This document shows, piece by piece, positions 19,476 through 28,232 of a stretch of DNA of 64,000 nucleotides; the first letter of the stretch is position 1; each line of letters opens with the position of its first letter. A program made the position numbers and the translations under genes. The DNA lies in NCBI RefSeq assembly GCF_000210075.1, contig NC_021017.1:3625693-3689692 (forward strand). Reading direction: 5' to 3'. The notes below the pieces were generated by a model. That model was not told the origin of the DNA, ran no database searches, and worked only from the letters and a program-made list of their open reading frames with translations. The DNA comes from Bacteroides xylanisolvens XB1A. Lineage in GTDB: Bacteria; Bacteroidota; Bacteroidia; Bacteroidales; Bacteroidaceae.

Positions 19476-20042
19476 TCAAAAGAAGAAAAGGAAAAGAATG
19501 GGAATCAAGATTCCGACTATTAGTTCTATTCCTCCTCTGCCGATAATGCCCTTGTTCCCTTTCAGCATGATAATGCCGGAAAGAGTAATGATAATAAGGG
19601 CGATAGCGAAAATATCCGCGAAGTAAGTCCACCATTGTCCCGGATTGTAATGTAAACGGGACATCGCTCCGATAAGCGGGCGACGGGTGACGGATTCATA
19701 TACCGCTTCTCCTGTCTTCACGTTTACCAGAAGGCTGGAACCGCCTTTCAGGAAGACTTTCATTACGTCCGTTTTCGGGAAGTAGTATTTGGTATAGTTG
19801 CCGGTTTCTCCCAAAGGTTCCAGTAGAGTAAGTACTTTCTCTTTACTCATTCCTGCTTTGTCCGGTAGCTTTTCCGCTATTTTATATTCTTTCCGTGTGA
19901 TGGAGAAGTTCGGATTAATCGTGTCACGGTGATTCATTACAATTCCGGAAATGGCATATATCAATACCATTCCGGAAAAGAAAAATGACAGGTCACGGTG
20001 TATGAGCCGGCTCCATTTACGAACAGTACTACTCCACTTCAT
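19476..20042 (-). CDS. PepSY-type membrane protein
   Basis: A 188-residue protein starting KWSRLIHRDLSFFFSGMVLIYAISGIVMNHRD, the usual opening of PepSY-associated membrane proteins. A periplasmic PepSY-like segment follows (MSKEKVLTLLEPLGETGNYTK, GSSLLVNVKTGEAVYESVTRRP), then MSRLHYNPGQWWTYFADIFAIALIIITLSGIIML and a final hydrophobic tail. PepSY membrane proteins in Bacteroides often act with TonB-dependent receptors in iron-siderophore reduction or import. Here it overlaps the OB-fold lipoprotein gene by 14 bases and precedes the ABC ATPase by 23, suggesting translational coupling. A role in metal or metal-complex handling is inferred. Confidence 0.82.
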   Translation of the reverse strand: MKWSSTVRKWSRLIHRDLSFFFSGMVLIYAISGIVMNHRDTINPNFSITRKEYKIAEKLPDKAGMSKEKVLTLLEPLGETGNYTKYYFPKTDVMKVFLKGGSSLLVNVKTGEAVYESVTRRPLIGAMSRLHYNPGQWWTYFADIFAIALIIITLSGIIMLKGNKGIIGRGGIELIVGILIPILFLFFF

Positions 20043-20616
20043 ACGAGTTGGCTTCCATAAAATAGAAAGATAAATACTCTTTTCCTGTTTCTGCTTTGCG
20101 GTCGGCTATTTTTGCGCGGAAGTCTGCGATGCGGGCTTCGGGACTGTTGGCTGTTTCGCCGCGTGCTTTCTTTTCAGAATCGCATCCGGCTTCACCGGTT
20201 CCGTGTTTTTCGGCAGCTTGTGCTTTGAGTTGTGCTTCCCAGTTTTGGAGGTAGGCTTCGTCGATGCGTTGTTCTTTCAATGTTCCGGTAACACGGACAA
20301 TAGAGTTCACACATTTAGGATCGAAGGCTCCCAATGTTCCGGCTTCTACACGGATCACTTGGGTATCGTCACTGCCCATCAGGAAGATTTTCTTTGCACC
20401 ATGTTTGCAGGTATGTGTGCAAACGCCTTCAATGGTTACTTCTTGTCCTGCAAGGTTTTCGGCATTGGCAAGGAGAGAATCAATTTCCAAAGCGGAAGAT
20501 GCAGACTGTTCTGTAGTCGCTTCTGATGCGCTTTTCTGTTGTTTGTTACCACATGAAGTTCCGATAAAAGTCATTGCCATAAGGGCAATTGCGATTGTTA
20601 GCTTTTTTGTTTTCAT
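20029..20616 (-). CDS. OB-fold-like lipoprotein with a Cys-His motif
   Basis: A 195-residue lipoprotein: signal peptide ending MTFIGTSCGN (lipobox Cys near residue 22) and a Ser/Thr/Ala-rich linker. A domain follows that resembles a small OB fold: GQEVTIEGVCTHTCKHGAKKIFL, DTQVIRVEAG, NSIVRVTGTLKEQRIDEAYL. The CTHTCKHG stretch could bind metal or heme. The C-terminal third is charged and helical (AQAAEKHGTGEAGCDSEKK). It overlaps the PepSY gene by 14 bases. No function is known. Metal or heme delivery to the PepSY protein is a guess from the motif and context. Confidence 0.65.
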   Translation of the reverse strand: MKTKKLTIAIALMAMTFIGTSCGNKQQKSASEATTEQSASSALEIDSLLANAENLAGQEVTIEGVCTHTCKHGAKKIFLMGSDDTQVIRVEAGTLGAFDPKCVNSIVRVTGTLKEQRIDEAYLQNWEAQLKAQAAEKHGTGEAGCDSEKKARGETANSPEARIADFRAKIADRKAETGKEYLSFYFMEANSYEVE

Positions 20617-20731
20617 TGTTATTGCTTCGTTTTTATATAGTTTGTAATCTGTTTTTCGTTTGTTTATAGCTTTTAATAGTTCGCCTTACGGGCGGGGAGT
20701 TTCAACCATGCTTGAAACAAATACTACTCCT

Positions 20732-22354
20732 TTAGTTGGCAGCTTGATCCCTTACGCAACGGAGTTGCATACCGGCTTTAATGCTGACATAAGATAATGA
20801 TAATCTGCCTTCCGAATACTTTGCATTGATTGTACTCATTAATCCAAAGAACTGTATATTGGTAAGTAGTCCGCTGGTGCTATTGTATACGGGCTTGAAG
20901 GCAGTCGAAGTCATAAGATAATTCATTGCCGGTTTTCCGTGCCATGCAGTTTGAATATTGGCATCTTCTGCTATTGCCGTTTTTTGATAGCTGCCGGCAC
21001 CTGTAAGGCTTGTTGCCATACGAACGCCGGAGAATTGGTAATTGAATCCTGCATTATTCAGTGATGATATTTTGGCGCCGTCATAAACTGCATCATAGAA
21101 AAGAGCTTTATCACCATCAGCCGGTACCTTGCCGTCGACATCATTCGTTGTTTTTCCTACCAGATTAAAGTATTCCAGACGTGTTGGTATGTGCCAACCT
21201 TTCGGACAAATACCTTGCGCTCCTTCAAAAGAGTTCAGATTGCTTTCAGTAATTTCCTTACCGCCCAGTGCAACTTGGAAATCATATAGATAACCTAATT
21301 CTTTGATAGCACTTTCCTCTGTTGTGGCTACGGTTGCACCGTCAGCTTTGATTTCATACGGGTACCAAACATGACTATCAGCAGTAGGATCGGTAGAAGG
21401 AGTATATCCTTTCGGAAGATAAATAAGCGGTTCAGCCATCCACGTAGTACCGTTCGCCAAAGTTACCGTGTTATATTTTACATTATCGTATAAGAAATAG
21501 TTCTCATTGAGATGTTCTTCGAAAGGAATCTCATTGTCTGCTCCGATTTCACCTTCATCTGTCCAGTTTTCGATGTCACCGATAAGTTTAACCTCTATAT
21601 CGTCAGGCAATACACGGATGTTTACGCTGTATTGTCCTCCTTGCGCTAAAGTAGTAGATGTGAGTTTCTGCGACAAGGTCTTGCCATCAGAAGTTGCTAC
21701 TTCGAGCGTCAAAGCTACCGTTTGGGGAACGATGAGGGCGCGGTAAGTTTTGTTCGTTTCAACAACCTGTGCCGTAATGTTTGTAGCTGCGACATTCGCG
21801 TCAGCAGTAACTGTAAGGGCAGCCAGATCAAGAGTTGCAGTCGGGATAGAGCCTTTCAATGCAATGGATGTTATGTTGGCTTCTACTTCCTTTGTTACAT
21901 TAATGACCAGTTTGGTAAGCAGATGCTTAAAGTTCATTGTTATAGTATTTACAGTAGGAAGTACATCTTTATTGCTTGCTGCCATAAGGTCTGATGCCCC
22001 ATATCCGGTGGTCTGATCGGCTTCTACAGAAAAAGAAGTAGGAGTATTACCTTCTCTATAAGGATAGTATGCTACTATCTGCGATTTGTCATTTCCTTCC
22101 GGGTACCAAAGCAGGTCACCTGCAAATACTCCGTCATTGAATGTCATTAGTTTATTTTCCGCATATACGAAGTCACCGTTTTGGATGATTGTAACGCCAA
22201 TTTTATCTCCGGTTTCAAAGTTAACTTCGGTAGCGCGTGTGATAACAGGCGAGATAGTAATACGACTGTCTGAAGGAGTCGTCGTTTCGTTCTCTTCCTG
22301 TTGGCAAGATACCAAAAGTGCTGCTGCGAAGATAAATGTTAAACTCTTTTTCAT
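20732..22354 (-). CDS. Fimbrillin-like lipoprotein with a C-terminal FISUMP domain
   Basis: A 540-residue lipoprotein with signal peptide ending AALLVSCQQEENE (Cys near 17). Residues about 30-260 resemble the Mfa-like/fimbrillin family: ISPVITRATEVNFETGDKIG, MTFNDGVFAGDLLWYPEGN, IVAYYPYREG and MNFKHLLTKLVINV. Residues about 290-535 carry the Fibrobacter major-paralogous (FISUMP) pattern, WMAEPLIYLPKGYTP, GYLYDFQVALGG, GICPKGWHIPTRLEYFNLVG, ending LSYVSIKAGMQLRCVRD. Such proteins sit on the surface as pilus-like or binding components. It follows the DUF6850 gene by 58 bases, so it may be the surface-exposed partner of the TonB receptor cluster. Confidence 0.82.
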   Translation of the reverse strand: MKKSLTFIFAAALLVSCQQEENETTTPSDSRITISPVITRATEVNFETGDKIGVTIIQNGDFVYAENKLMTFNDGVFAGDLLWYPEGNDKSQIVAYYPYREGNTPTSFSVEADQTTGYGASDLMAASNKDVLPTVNTITMNFKHLLTKLVINVTKEVEANITSIALKGSIPTATLDLAALTVTADANVAATNITAQVVETNKTYRALIVPQTVALTLEVATSDGKTLSQKLTSTTLAQGGQYSVNIRVLPDDIEVKLIGDIENWTDEGEIGADNEIPFEEHLNENYFLYDNVKYNTVTLANGTTWMAEPLIYLPKGYTPSTDPTADSHVWYPYEIKADGATVATTEESAIKELGYLYDFQVALGGKEITESNLNSFEGAQGICPKGWHIPTRLEYFNLVGKTTNDVDGKVPADGDKALFYDAVYDGAKISSLNNAGFNYQFSGVRMATSLTGAGSYQKTAIAEDANIQTAWHGKPAMNYLMTSTAFKPVYNSTSGLLTNIQFFGLMSTINAKYSEGRLSLSYVSIKAGMQLRCVRDQAAN

Positions 22355-22412
22355 TGCTTAATAATTTAGTTTATATATATATTCATTGTTTTCAAAAAGC
22401 ATATCCCGGTTC

Positions 22413-23915
22413 TCAAAAAGTATATCCTAACTTGATAGTCTCATTCCAACGGCTCGAACCATCTATATAGTGAAGGTTGAAACCGCGTGTATAACTTCCC
22501 TGTACTTCAGCATAGATCCCATGGTTGAAATGATAGCGTAAACCGAGACGAAGCGTTGCTTGTGGAGCAGTAGCATATTCATTCTGCAGATTATAATAAT
22601 CTGTCAGGCGATAAGGAGGATCACCCGGCTCCGTATCTGTTGTAATGACTCTGCTTTTCTCAGTAGAGTTTCCTATGGCAAAGGAAGCGGCTGCCTTTAA
22701 GTCAAATTTCCCTATATGAAACACGCTGGATACATACGTCTGCGTACAAAGCATCTTTTCCGACGCTACATACGGATACATCTGGGTAGTCAGTCGTTTG
22801 AAAGTTGAAATATGTGTTCCCAAACGAACTTCTGTACGAGGACTTATAAATTCATATTCGGGATGGACCGAGAAAGCATCTCTTTCGAAAATGCGGTTGG
22901 AGCCGTTGATATAAGTCGTCGTTATTCCGTTAACAGTCTCCTTATTAATCACATTCTCGTTGTTGACCAAATGTGACCATTGCAGGTTCAATCGTAGAAA
23001 ATGCTCTTTCTTTCCCTGTTTGAAATGATAACTCAAATGAGAGGCAATCCGGTGAGTGGGGAATTTGAACCAGATAGCATCTCTTTCACCGGCAGACCCC
23101 GAAGAATAGGTATATTCGATATCTCCATAAAATCTCTTCCATTGAAGTTGCAGTGCTCCCCCGTTAGACAGTTCTTTGATCGGAAAGCCGTTGATTCCCG
23201 ATTCGCTTAGATGAATCCCGCTGCCGTCCCATGCTTCATAAGCTCCATACATCAGTCCTTTGTCCAAGAAGGCGTTGTAGGAGTTTTCGGTAGTCCCGAT
23301 TACTTCCGCCTTGACCGATTCGCTGTTTTTGCTGAACATATAAGAAAAACCGATGGCTAGATCGCCCGAGTGATACATCACACTGGGGGCTACTTTCAAA
23401 TCCAGCCGGTAATTGGTATGTCGCAAGTCTTTCCGTTTGGAATAGTTGGAGGCGGCAAAGTCAATCTTTCCTCCCAATCGCCAGTTAGGTGCAATATCTG
23501 ATGCAATACCGCCCATAAAAGCGTATCGTTGCAGGTCTTTGCGTCCGGGAGTGAACTCTAGAATGTCTACCGGATAAAATCCCGGCTGGATAAACATGGA
23601 ACCACTCATGTCCTTACCGGAAGTATGATCGAATGAGAAAGAACCAGTCAGCGAATACCCTTTCAGATGAGTGATAGACTTGGCTATTGCTCCGGCATTC
23701 CATGATTTCTCCGCTTCGTAAGAGTGGTGGAAATCACCATGGTTATTCTTACCATACAGTTCGGCATAGGAAGAAGAGATGCTATCCATCCTGATACCTG
23801 TAACATTTTTTCCGGTATTCCAGGAATTACGCCGTTCTATAATGTCGTAAGTCTGTGCCGAAACACCGTACACTATACATAGTAACCAAAGACCTGTTAT
23901 ATATATTTTTTTCAT
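22413..23915 (-). CDS. DUF6850-type outer-membrane beta-barrel protein
   Basis: A 500-residue protein when started at MKKIYITGLWLLCIVYGVSAQ, a signal peptide; the ATG lies just one base after the stop of the upstream lipoprotein gene. The rest is rich in alternating aromatic beta-strands (LTGSFSFDHTSGKD, DLAIGFSYMFSKNSE, HFLRLNLQWSHLV, LGLRYHFNHGIYAEVQGSY) and ends NETIKLGYTF, with a terminal Phe as usual for outer-membrane barrels. It looks like the DUF6850 family that accompanies DUF4876 lipoproteins and TonB receptors in Bacteroides. No function is known. It could be a second pore or a receptor partner. Confidence 0.75.
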   Translation of the reverse strand: MKKIYITGLWLLCIVYGVSAQTYDIIERRNSWNTGKNVTGIRMDSISSSYAELYGKNNHGDFHHSYEAEKSWNAGAIAKSITHLKGYSLTGSFSFDHTSGKDMSGSMFIQPGFYPVDILEFTPGRKDLQRYAFMGGIASDIAPNWRLGGKIDFAASNYSKRKDLRHTNYRLDLKVAPSVMYHSGDLAIGFSYMFSKNSESVKAEVIGTTENSYNAFLDKGLMYGAYEAWDGSGIHLSESGINGFPIKELSNGGALQLQWKRFYGDIEYTYSSGSAGERDAIWFKFPTHRIASHLSYHFKQGKKEHFLRLNLQWSHLVNNENVINKETVNGITTTYINGSNRIFERDAFSVHPEYEFISPRTEVRLGTHISTFKRLTTQMYPYVASEKMLCTQTYVSSVFHIGKFDLKAAASFAIGNSTEKSRVITTDTEPGDPPYRLTDYYNLQNEYATAPQATLRLGLRYHFNHGIYAEVQGSYTRGFNLHYIDGSSRWNETIKLGYTF

Positions 23916-23916
23916 C

Positions 23917-25149
23917 TCACTCATGCAAAGATTGTTTTTCTCTTTCATAAAAATCGGTAGAAGAGTTGTTGGTGTCCATCAATACTTCATAACCTGCTTC
24001 CTGCGTAGCTTCTTCGTCCACATGTCGATATAAGCTGCGTCCGTTGTATGTCGCACTTTGAGTGACATATCCTGCGTCGATGGAAGGAGATATACGTTTC
24101 TTGTTGTTGGAGGAACCACCGTAGTACACTTCCGCTCCATCAATCACCCAGTCGAGCGGAACTGCTATCACCCGGTCGGTGGTACTTCCCGGTTTTTGTA
24201 TCACACTTCCCTCTTTTAGAACAAAGTCCTGTATCGTGGTATCCTTAGCTTTAAAGATAACCGTAGCAGGAGAAAAGATAGAGAACGAGTAAGCATTCGC
24301 CTGTCCGGTTTTCAATACCACGTTCAGATAATGATCCGGTGTGATTTGATCCCCCGGAGCCGGATGATACTGTGTATTCGGAAAATAAACGTTATTGTAG
24401 CAGACAAAGTATCCCGGTTTGTTCAGATTGACAGATTGCGGGTATTGCGCTGCATGGTCAACTGCCCCATTGATGGCAATCACTGCATCTTCTCCCGGTT
24501 GAAGCGGGAAAGTCTTGCCGGTACCGCCAAACTGCCAGATGCACTGAACGATGGGAGCAAAATCCCGGAAGATGGTTGCTCCGGTTATTTCATCCTGCGT
24601 TACCCAGACATTGGTAGCTTGGGAATTGTAAGGATCAAGCGCTCCGAAACATAAACTATCGAGATATTGCACTTCCGAATCGTTATTATGCAGGATTATA
24701 TATTTGTCGGACTGGTAGTTTCCCTCCAGCGGCAACTTTGTACATCCTCCGCAATAAATCTCCTTAATAATAATAGCCCCGGCTCTGGAATGGATGAGCG
24801 GGAGGTTGAACGCCATGTTTCCGCTGGTCAGTTTCACATTATCGGCCAGTCCGTTGAAAATATCCTGTCCGTCCTTGTCGCTGACCTGCACGCGATATAT
24901 ACCTTTAGTCAGAGAGAATTGCGCCACTCCGTTCTTGTCGGTTTTAGCCTTGTAAGAATTTCCACGATCGACATCTTCAATCTTTACGGTCACTCCTTCC
25001 CGGAGATATTCCGAGTATCCATCCGGGTATACGGCAGTCACTTGCAGGCTGTGCAACTGATCGTCGTACGGATTCTCTTTATCAAGATCCGTGCATCCTG
25101 CAAAGATCCCGGTCACTGTTAGTAATAATATGTAGATAGACTGCTTCAT
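23917..25149 (-). CDS. DUF4876-type surface lipoprotein
   Basis: A 410-residue lipoprotein when started at MKQSIYILLLTVTGIFAGCTD (lipobox GIFAGC, Cys 19); that ATG is four bases after the TonB receptor stop. Residues about 35-110 resemble a carboxypeptidase-regulatory/Ig-like domain (LREGVTVKIEDVDRG, KTDKNGVAQFSLTKGIYRVQV). The remainder matches the DUF4876 type: AGAIIIKEIYCGGCTKLP, DKYIILHNNDSEVQYLDSLCFG, a lamin-tail-like pattern. In arrangement it takes the SusD place next to a TonB receptor although it is not SusD-like. Ligand unknown. The tight spacing says it is made with the receptor. Confidence 0.78.
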   Translation of the reverse strand: MKQSIYILLLTVTGIFAGCTDLDKENPYDDQLHSLQVTAVYPDGYSEYLREGVTVKIEDVDRGNSYKAKTDKNGVAQFSLTKGIYRVQVSDKDGQDIFNGLADNVKLTSGNMAFNLPLIHSRAGAIIIKEIYCGGCTKLPLEGNYQSDKYIILHNNDSEVQYLDSLCFGALDPYNSQATNVWVTQDEITGATIFRDFAPIVQCIWQFGGTGKTFPLQPGEDAVIAINGAVDHAAQYPQSVNLNKPGYFVCYNNVYFPNTQYHPAPGDQITPDHYLNVVLKTGQANAYSFSIFSPATVIFKAKDTTIQDFVLKEGSVIQKPGSTTDRVIAVPLDWVIDGAEVYYGGSSNNKKRISPSIDAGYVTQSATYNGRSLYRHVDEEATQEAGYEVLMDTNNSSTDFYEREKQSLHE

Positions 25150-25153
25150 ATCT

Positions 25154-27991
25154 TTAAAATTTAATACGGCAAGTAAGTCCATAATAGAAATCCGGGGTAA
25201 AGAGCGCGCTCACACCGGTTGCATGAGATTTTACATACGGCCGTGAATTGGTGAAATTGATAGCGTTGAGAGAAAGAGACACATGGTCGCCAATCTCTTT
25301 GGTTATGTTGATATTGGCGGAGAAATAAGGATCATATCCATCCGCTGCAAATGTGTAGGCATTGCCCGATTTGCGTATCAGATAAGAGAATTCCGGATTC
25401 TCGGCTTCGGCTGACGTGAAAGGATGCATCTCATTGTTCAGGTCGAGATATGCCACCGGCCAGATAGCCGTATAAGAGTCACCGTTATAAATGCTTCCAC
25501 CCGTTTGGGCATTGCTGCTTTCACTTACGTTGAACGCGTATTCTTTTCCCTTATATTCGGAGATATTCTGCGAACGCTTCACAAGCGAAGCCTCCAGTCT
25601 GCATGAAATAATCAGTCTGGCTTTCGGAATACGGGTGATGGCTGTGATATTGGCATCCAATGAGTGGGTACGTTTACCGTTGGCAGTCGTCGATAAGTTG
25701 TCGCCATTGGCATAGATACCTACATATTGGTAGGAGCGGTTGGCAAGACTGGTGTGCGACCATCCGTTCTGATAATAATAGGACAAAGAATTGTCGATAT
25801 ATTTAGTATAAGCATAGGAGGCATCTAACCGGAATTGCGTACGGATAGGAGTTATTTCCGGGAAATCAACAATCATTTCCGCTCCACGGCGAATGACGTC
25901 CATTCCATTATCGGGAGAGGTTGACTTGACAAAAGTCTGGTCGGTCACCTTTACATCCATAGGAGTCCAGTAGCTCGATGCATTGTCACGTATGTACACC
26001 ATTCCCGTCTGATTATCCACATTGATTTGCGGATTAGTCGGCATAGTGAATCCCTCCGGTAATTGGAGAACATCGTAAGAGAACGGGTTATAGGAACTCG
26101 TGTATTTATACGGTAACTTGGTACGGTTGAAATAACCGACTAGCGAAATCCTGGTCCGGGCTATATGGACGTCAATGCCCAATTCCGAATTCTGATTCCG
26201 TTGCCAGCGTAGATTCTCATTGTGCAGTAATGTGTAGGGCTGGCTGTAATAGATATAAGATGATTCATTGTTATTATAGGAAAAACCGAATGTCTGTATG
26301 TCCCGGTATTCCTGTTTGGGGTACAAGGTATAGAAAGAGGGAAGCTTTTCAGTGATTCCCCAACCGCCACGGATAGCGATATGTTCGTTCAACTGCCATC
26401 TGGCATTGAAACGTGGTGAAAGAGTATTCAGGTTTTTATAGTTCGTTCCCTTGATAAACAAATGTTCCCAACGCACTCCCGCCATCAGTCTAAGCAGGGT
26501 GTTTCCCACTGGTAACGACAGACTTTCTTCGGCATAAAGCGAAACGTTATGCATATATGGATAAGCGGTGTAAGGGCGGGGGCGATAACCGTTCGGAGCC
26601 AGTGAAGGGTCTTTGTAATATTCTCCTTCACCCACATTCCCTGTTGCTTTCCACTGAACACCCGCTTTCAGGTTGCTGTTTACAGTCTTGAACCGTCTGT
26701 TCCATTCATACTTTAACGATGCGGCATAATCCAGTTCTTTGGAGTCGATGATCTGATCTGCGAAGTAGGTATATGGCAGTTTGCTTGCCATAAAATATCC
26801 TTCTTGCGTGGCATGAACAGCCGGCTGTTCCGATGCATACGAATAGAAAGTATGTGCATGGGAGTTATTGTCATTGTAGTATACCGATGCGTCGAACTTG
26901 AGGTTGGTGACCCACGATTTATTGAGCAGCCAGGCCAGTGAAGTGTTTGCCCGGAATACGTTATCCCTCACTTTGTTGTATTCTCCCGAATAGGCATCCG
27001 GGTCATCTTTGGTATTCATTCCTCCGATATTACCTGTAACACCGATATCGAATCTGAACACTTTGCTGAAAGTGTTGCTATATCCGGCAGAGAATCCCCT
27101 TCTTGTATAAGACGAATAGGGAGATACCAACTTTTGGGTAGCCTTTGTCCATTCTCCGTTTATGTTGATAACGCCTTTGTCGTTTCCTAAATCCAATCCT
27201 TTGGAGAAGGAAACCTGTTCGGTGCGGGGATTGATGGACAATAATATGTTCCAGGGTGTTTTCCCTTTCCGGGTGTGAATCTTGACCATTCCGCTATTCA
27301 AATCCCCGTATTCAGCCGAAGGTACTCCGGTGATGACTTCAACCGATTCAATATCCGCCACGGTGATATTACGGGTATCTGCTCCGTTCATATTTCCAAA
27401 TGAGCCATTATTGCCAATACGTACCCCATCCACTTCAACGGCTGTCCCAAAGGCTGCATTACCGACTGTCGACCCTCCGTCGCGTAATGAGAAGATATTA
27501 TTAGTGGTAAGATCCGGCACTTTTGTCTTTCCTCCCGGAAGAAGAGCGGAGATATCGCTCACGTTGGATACCTGCAAATGTTCCAGCGCATTATTACCGA
27601 TAGTGAGCGTAGTGTTTAACTCATTCTTGGGCGCTTGTGCAGTAACGACTACATCATCCAGTGCAAGCGTGTTTTCTTTGAGTTCTATATGTAGGTTTTT
27701 GATATTACTGTGCACATTTACCGGAATTGTTGCCGGTACATAACCCAGAAAAGAAACTTCCAGATTATATTTTCCCTCCTGCACTCCTTGTATCGTGAAT
27801 TCGCCTTTCTGATTGGATACAGCCCATAAATAGGTGCCTTTAATGAGAATGGAAGCACCGGGCAAGGGGGAATTCGTTTTGGGCTCGGTCACACGTCCCG
27901 AGATTGTATAGATGTTTGAATTAGCTGCGGCCTCAAATAAATTGAAAAATAGCAGCCCCCAGAATGCTATGTTAAAAAGACAATATTTCAT
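25154..27991 (-). CDS. TonB-dependent outer-membrane receptor
   Basis: A 945-residue protein: signal peptide (about 1-23), an N-terminal carboxypeptidase-regulatory-like domain (ISGRVTEPKTNSPLPGASIL, residues about 30-110), and a plug domain (DISALLPGGKTKV, VEVDGVRIGNNGSFG, VEVITGVPSAEYGDLNSGMVKI). A long barrel follows, with repeated aromatic strands, ending TPDFYYGLTCRIKF. It is longer than classical siderophore receptors but shorter than most SusC proteins, and the expected SusD partner is absent. It heads a nine-gene cluster with a PepSY protein and ABC exporter-type genes, so metal complexes or a peptide are as likely as a glycan. An inverted repeat at 28089-28124 may be an operator. Confidence 0.92.
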   Translation of the reverse strand: MKYCLFNIAFWGLLFFNLFEAAANSNIYTISGRVTEPKTNSPLPGASILIKGTYLWAVSNQKGEFTIQGVQEGKYNLEVSFLGYVPATIPVNVHSNIKNLHIELKENTLALDDVVVTAQAPKNELNTTLTIGNNALEHLQVSNVSDISALLPGGKTKVPDLTTNNIFSLRDGGSTVGNAAFGTAVEVDGVRIGNNGSFGNMNGADTRNITVADIESVEVITGVPSAEYGDLNSGMVKIHTRKGKTPWNILLSINPRTEQVSFSKGLDLGNDKGVININGEWTKATQKLVSPYSSYTRRGFSAGYSNTFSKVFRFDIGVTGNIGGMNTKDDPDAYSGEYNKVRDNVFRANTSLAWLLNKSWVTNLKFDASVYYNDNNSHAHTFYSYASEQPAVHATQEGYFMASKLPYTYFADQIIDSKELDYAASLKYEWNRRFKTVNSNLKAGVQWKATGNVGEGEYYKDPSLAPNGYRPRPYTAYPYMHNVSLYAEESLSLPVGNTLLRLMAGVRWEHLFIKGTNYKNLNTLSPRFNARWQLNEHIAIRGGWGITEKLPSFYTLYPKQEYRDIQTFGFSYNNNESSYIYYSQPYTLLHNENLRWQRNQNSELGIDVHIARTRISLVGYFNRTKLPYKYTSSYNPFSYDVLQLPEGFTMPTNPQINVDNQTGMVYIRDNASSYWTPMDVKVTDQTFVKSTSPDNGMDVIRRGAEMIVDFPEITPIRTQFRLDASYAYTKYIDNSLSYYYQNGWSHTSLANRSYQYVGIYANGDNLSTTANGKRTHSLDANITAITRIPKARLIISCRLEASLVKRSQNISEYKGKEYAFNVSESSNAQTGGSIYNGDSYTAIWPVAYLDLNNEMHPFTSAEAENPEFSYLIRKSGNAYTFAADGYDPYFSANINITKEIGDHVSLSLNAINFTNSRPYVKSHATGVSALFTPDFYYGLTCRIKF

Positions 27992-28088
27992 AGATAAGTT
28001 TTGTGCAAAATTCGATAAAAACCAAGTTTATATCAATCACTATAAATAGTTATTTTCACAAATCTTAATACCTGCAACTGGGGATCTT

Positions 28089-28124
28089 TTACCTAATAAT
28101 GGGTACCTTTTCTTTAATAGGTAA
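28089..28124. promoter_or_regulatory. Possible operator upstream of the TonB receptor
   Basis: TTACCTAATAA and TTAATAGGTAA form an inverted repeat around a central GGTACC palindrome, about 100 bases upstream of the receptor start. The symmetry suggests a dimeric regulator site. No regulator gene lies next to it. Confidence 0.4.
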
Positions 28125-28130
28125 TTTAGA

Positions 28131-28177
28131 AAATAAAAAAACGGCTTGCATTGCGATCACTATCACATTGCAAGCCG
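28131..28177 (-). terminator. Terminator after asd
   Basis: Reading the minus strand, ACCGGCTTGCAATGTGA pairs with a second copy containing GCAATGCAAGCCGT, and a run of seven T follows. It lies about 55 bases after the asd stop codon. Confidence 0.75.
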
Positions 28178-28232
28178 GTTGATTTATTGGGCTTATCTGT
28201 CATTGACCGGATATTATATCCAGTCTATTGTA

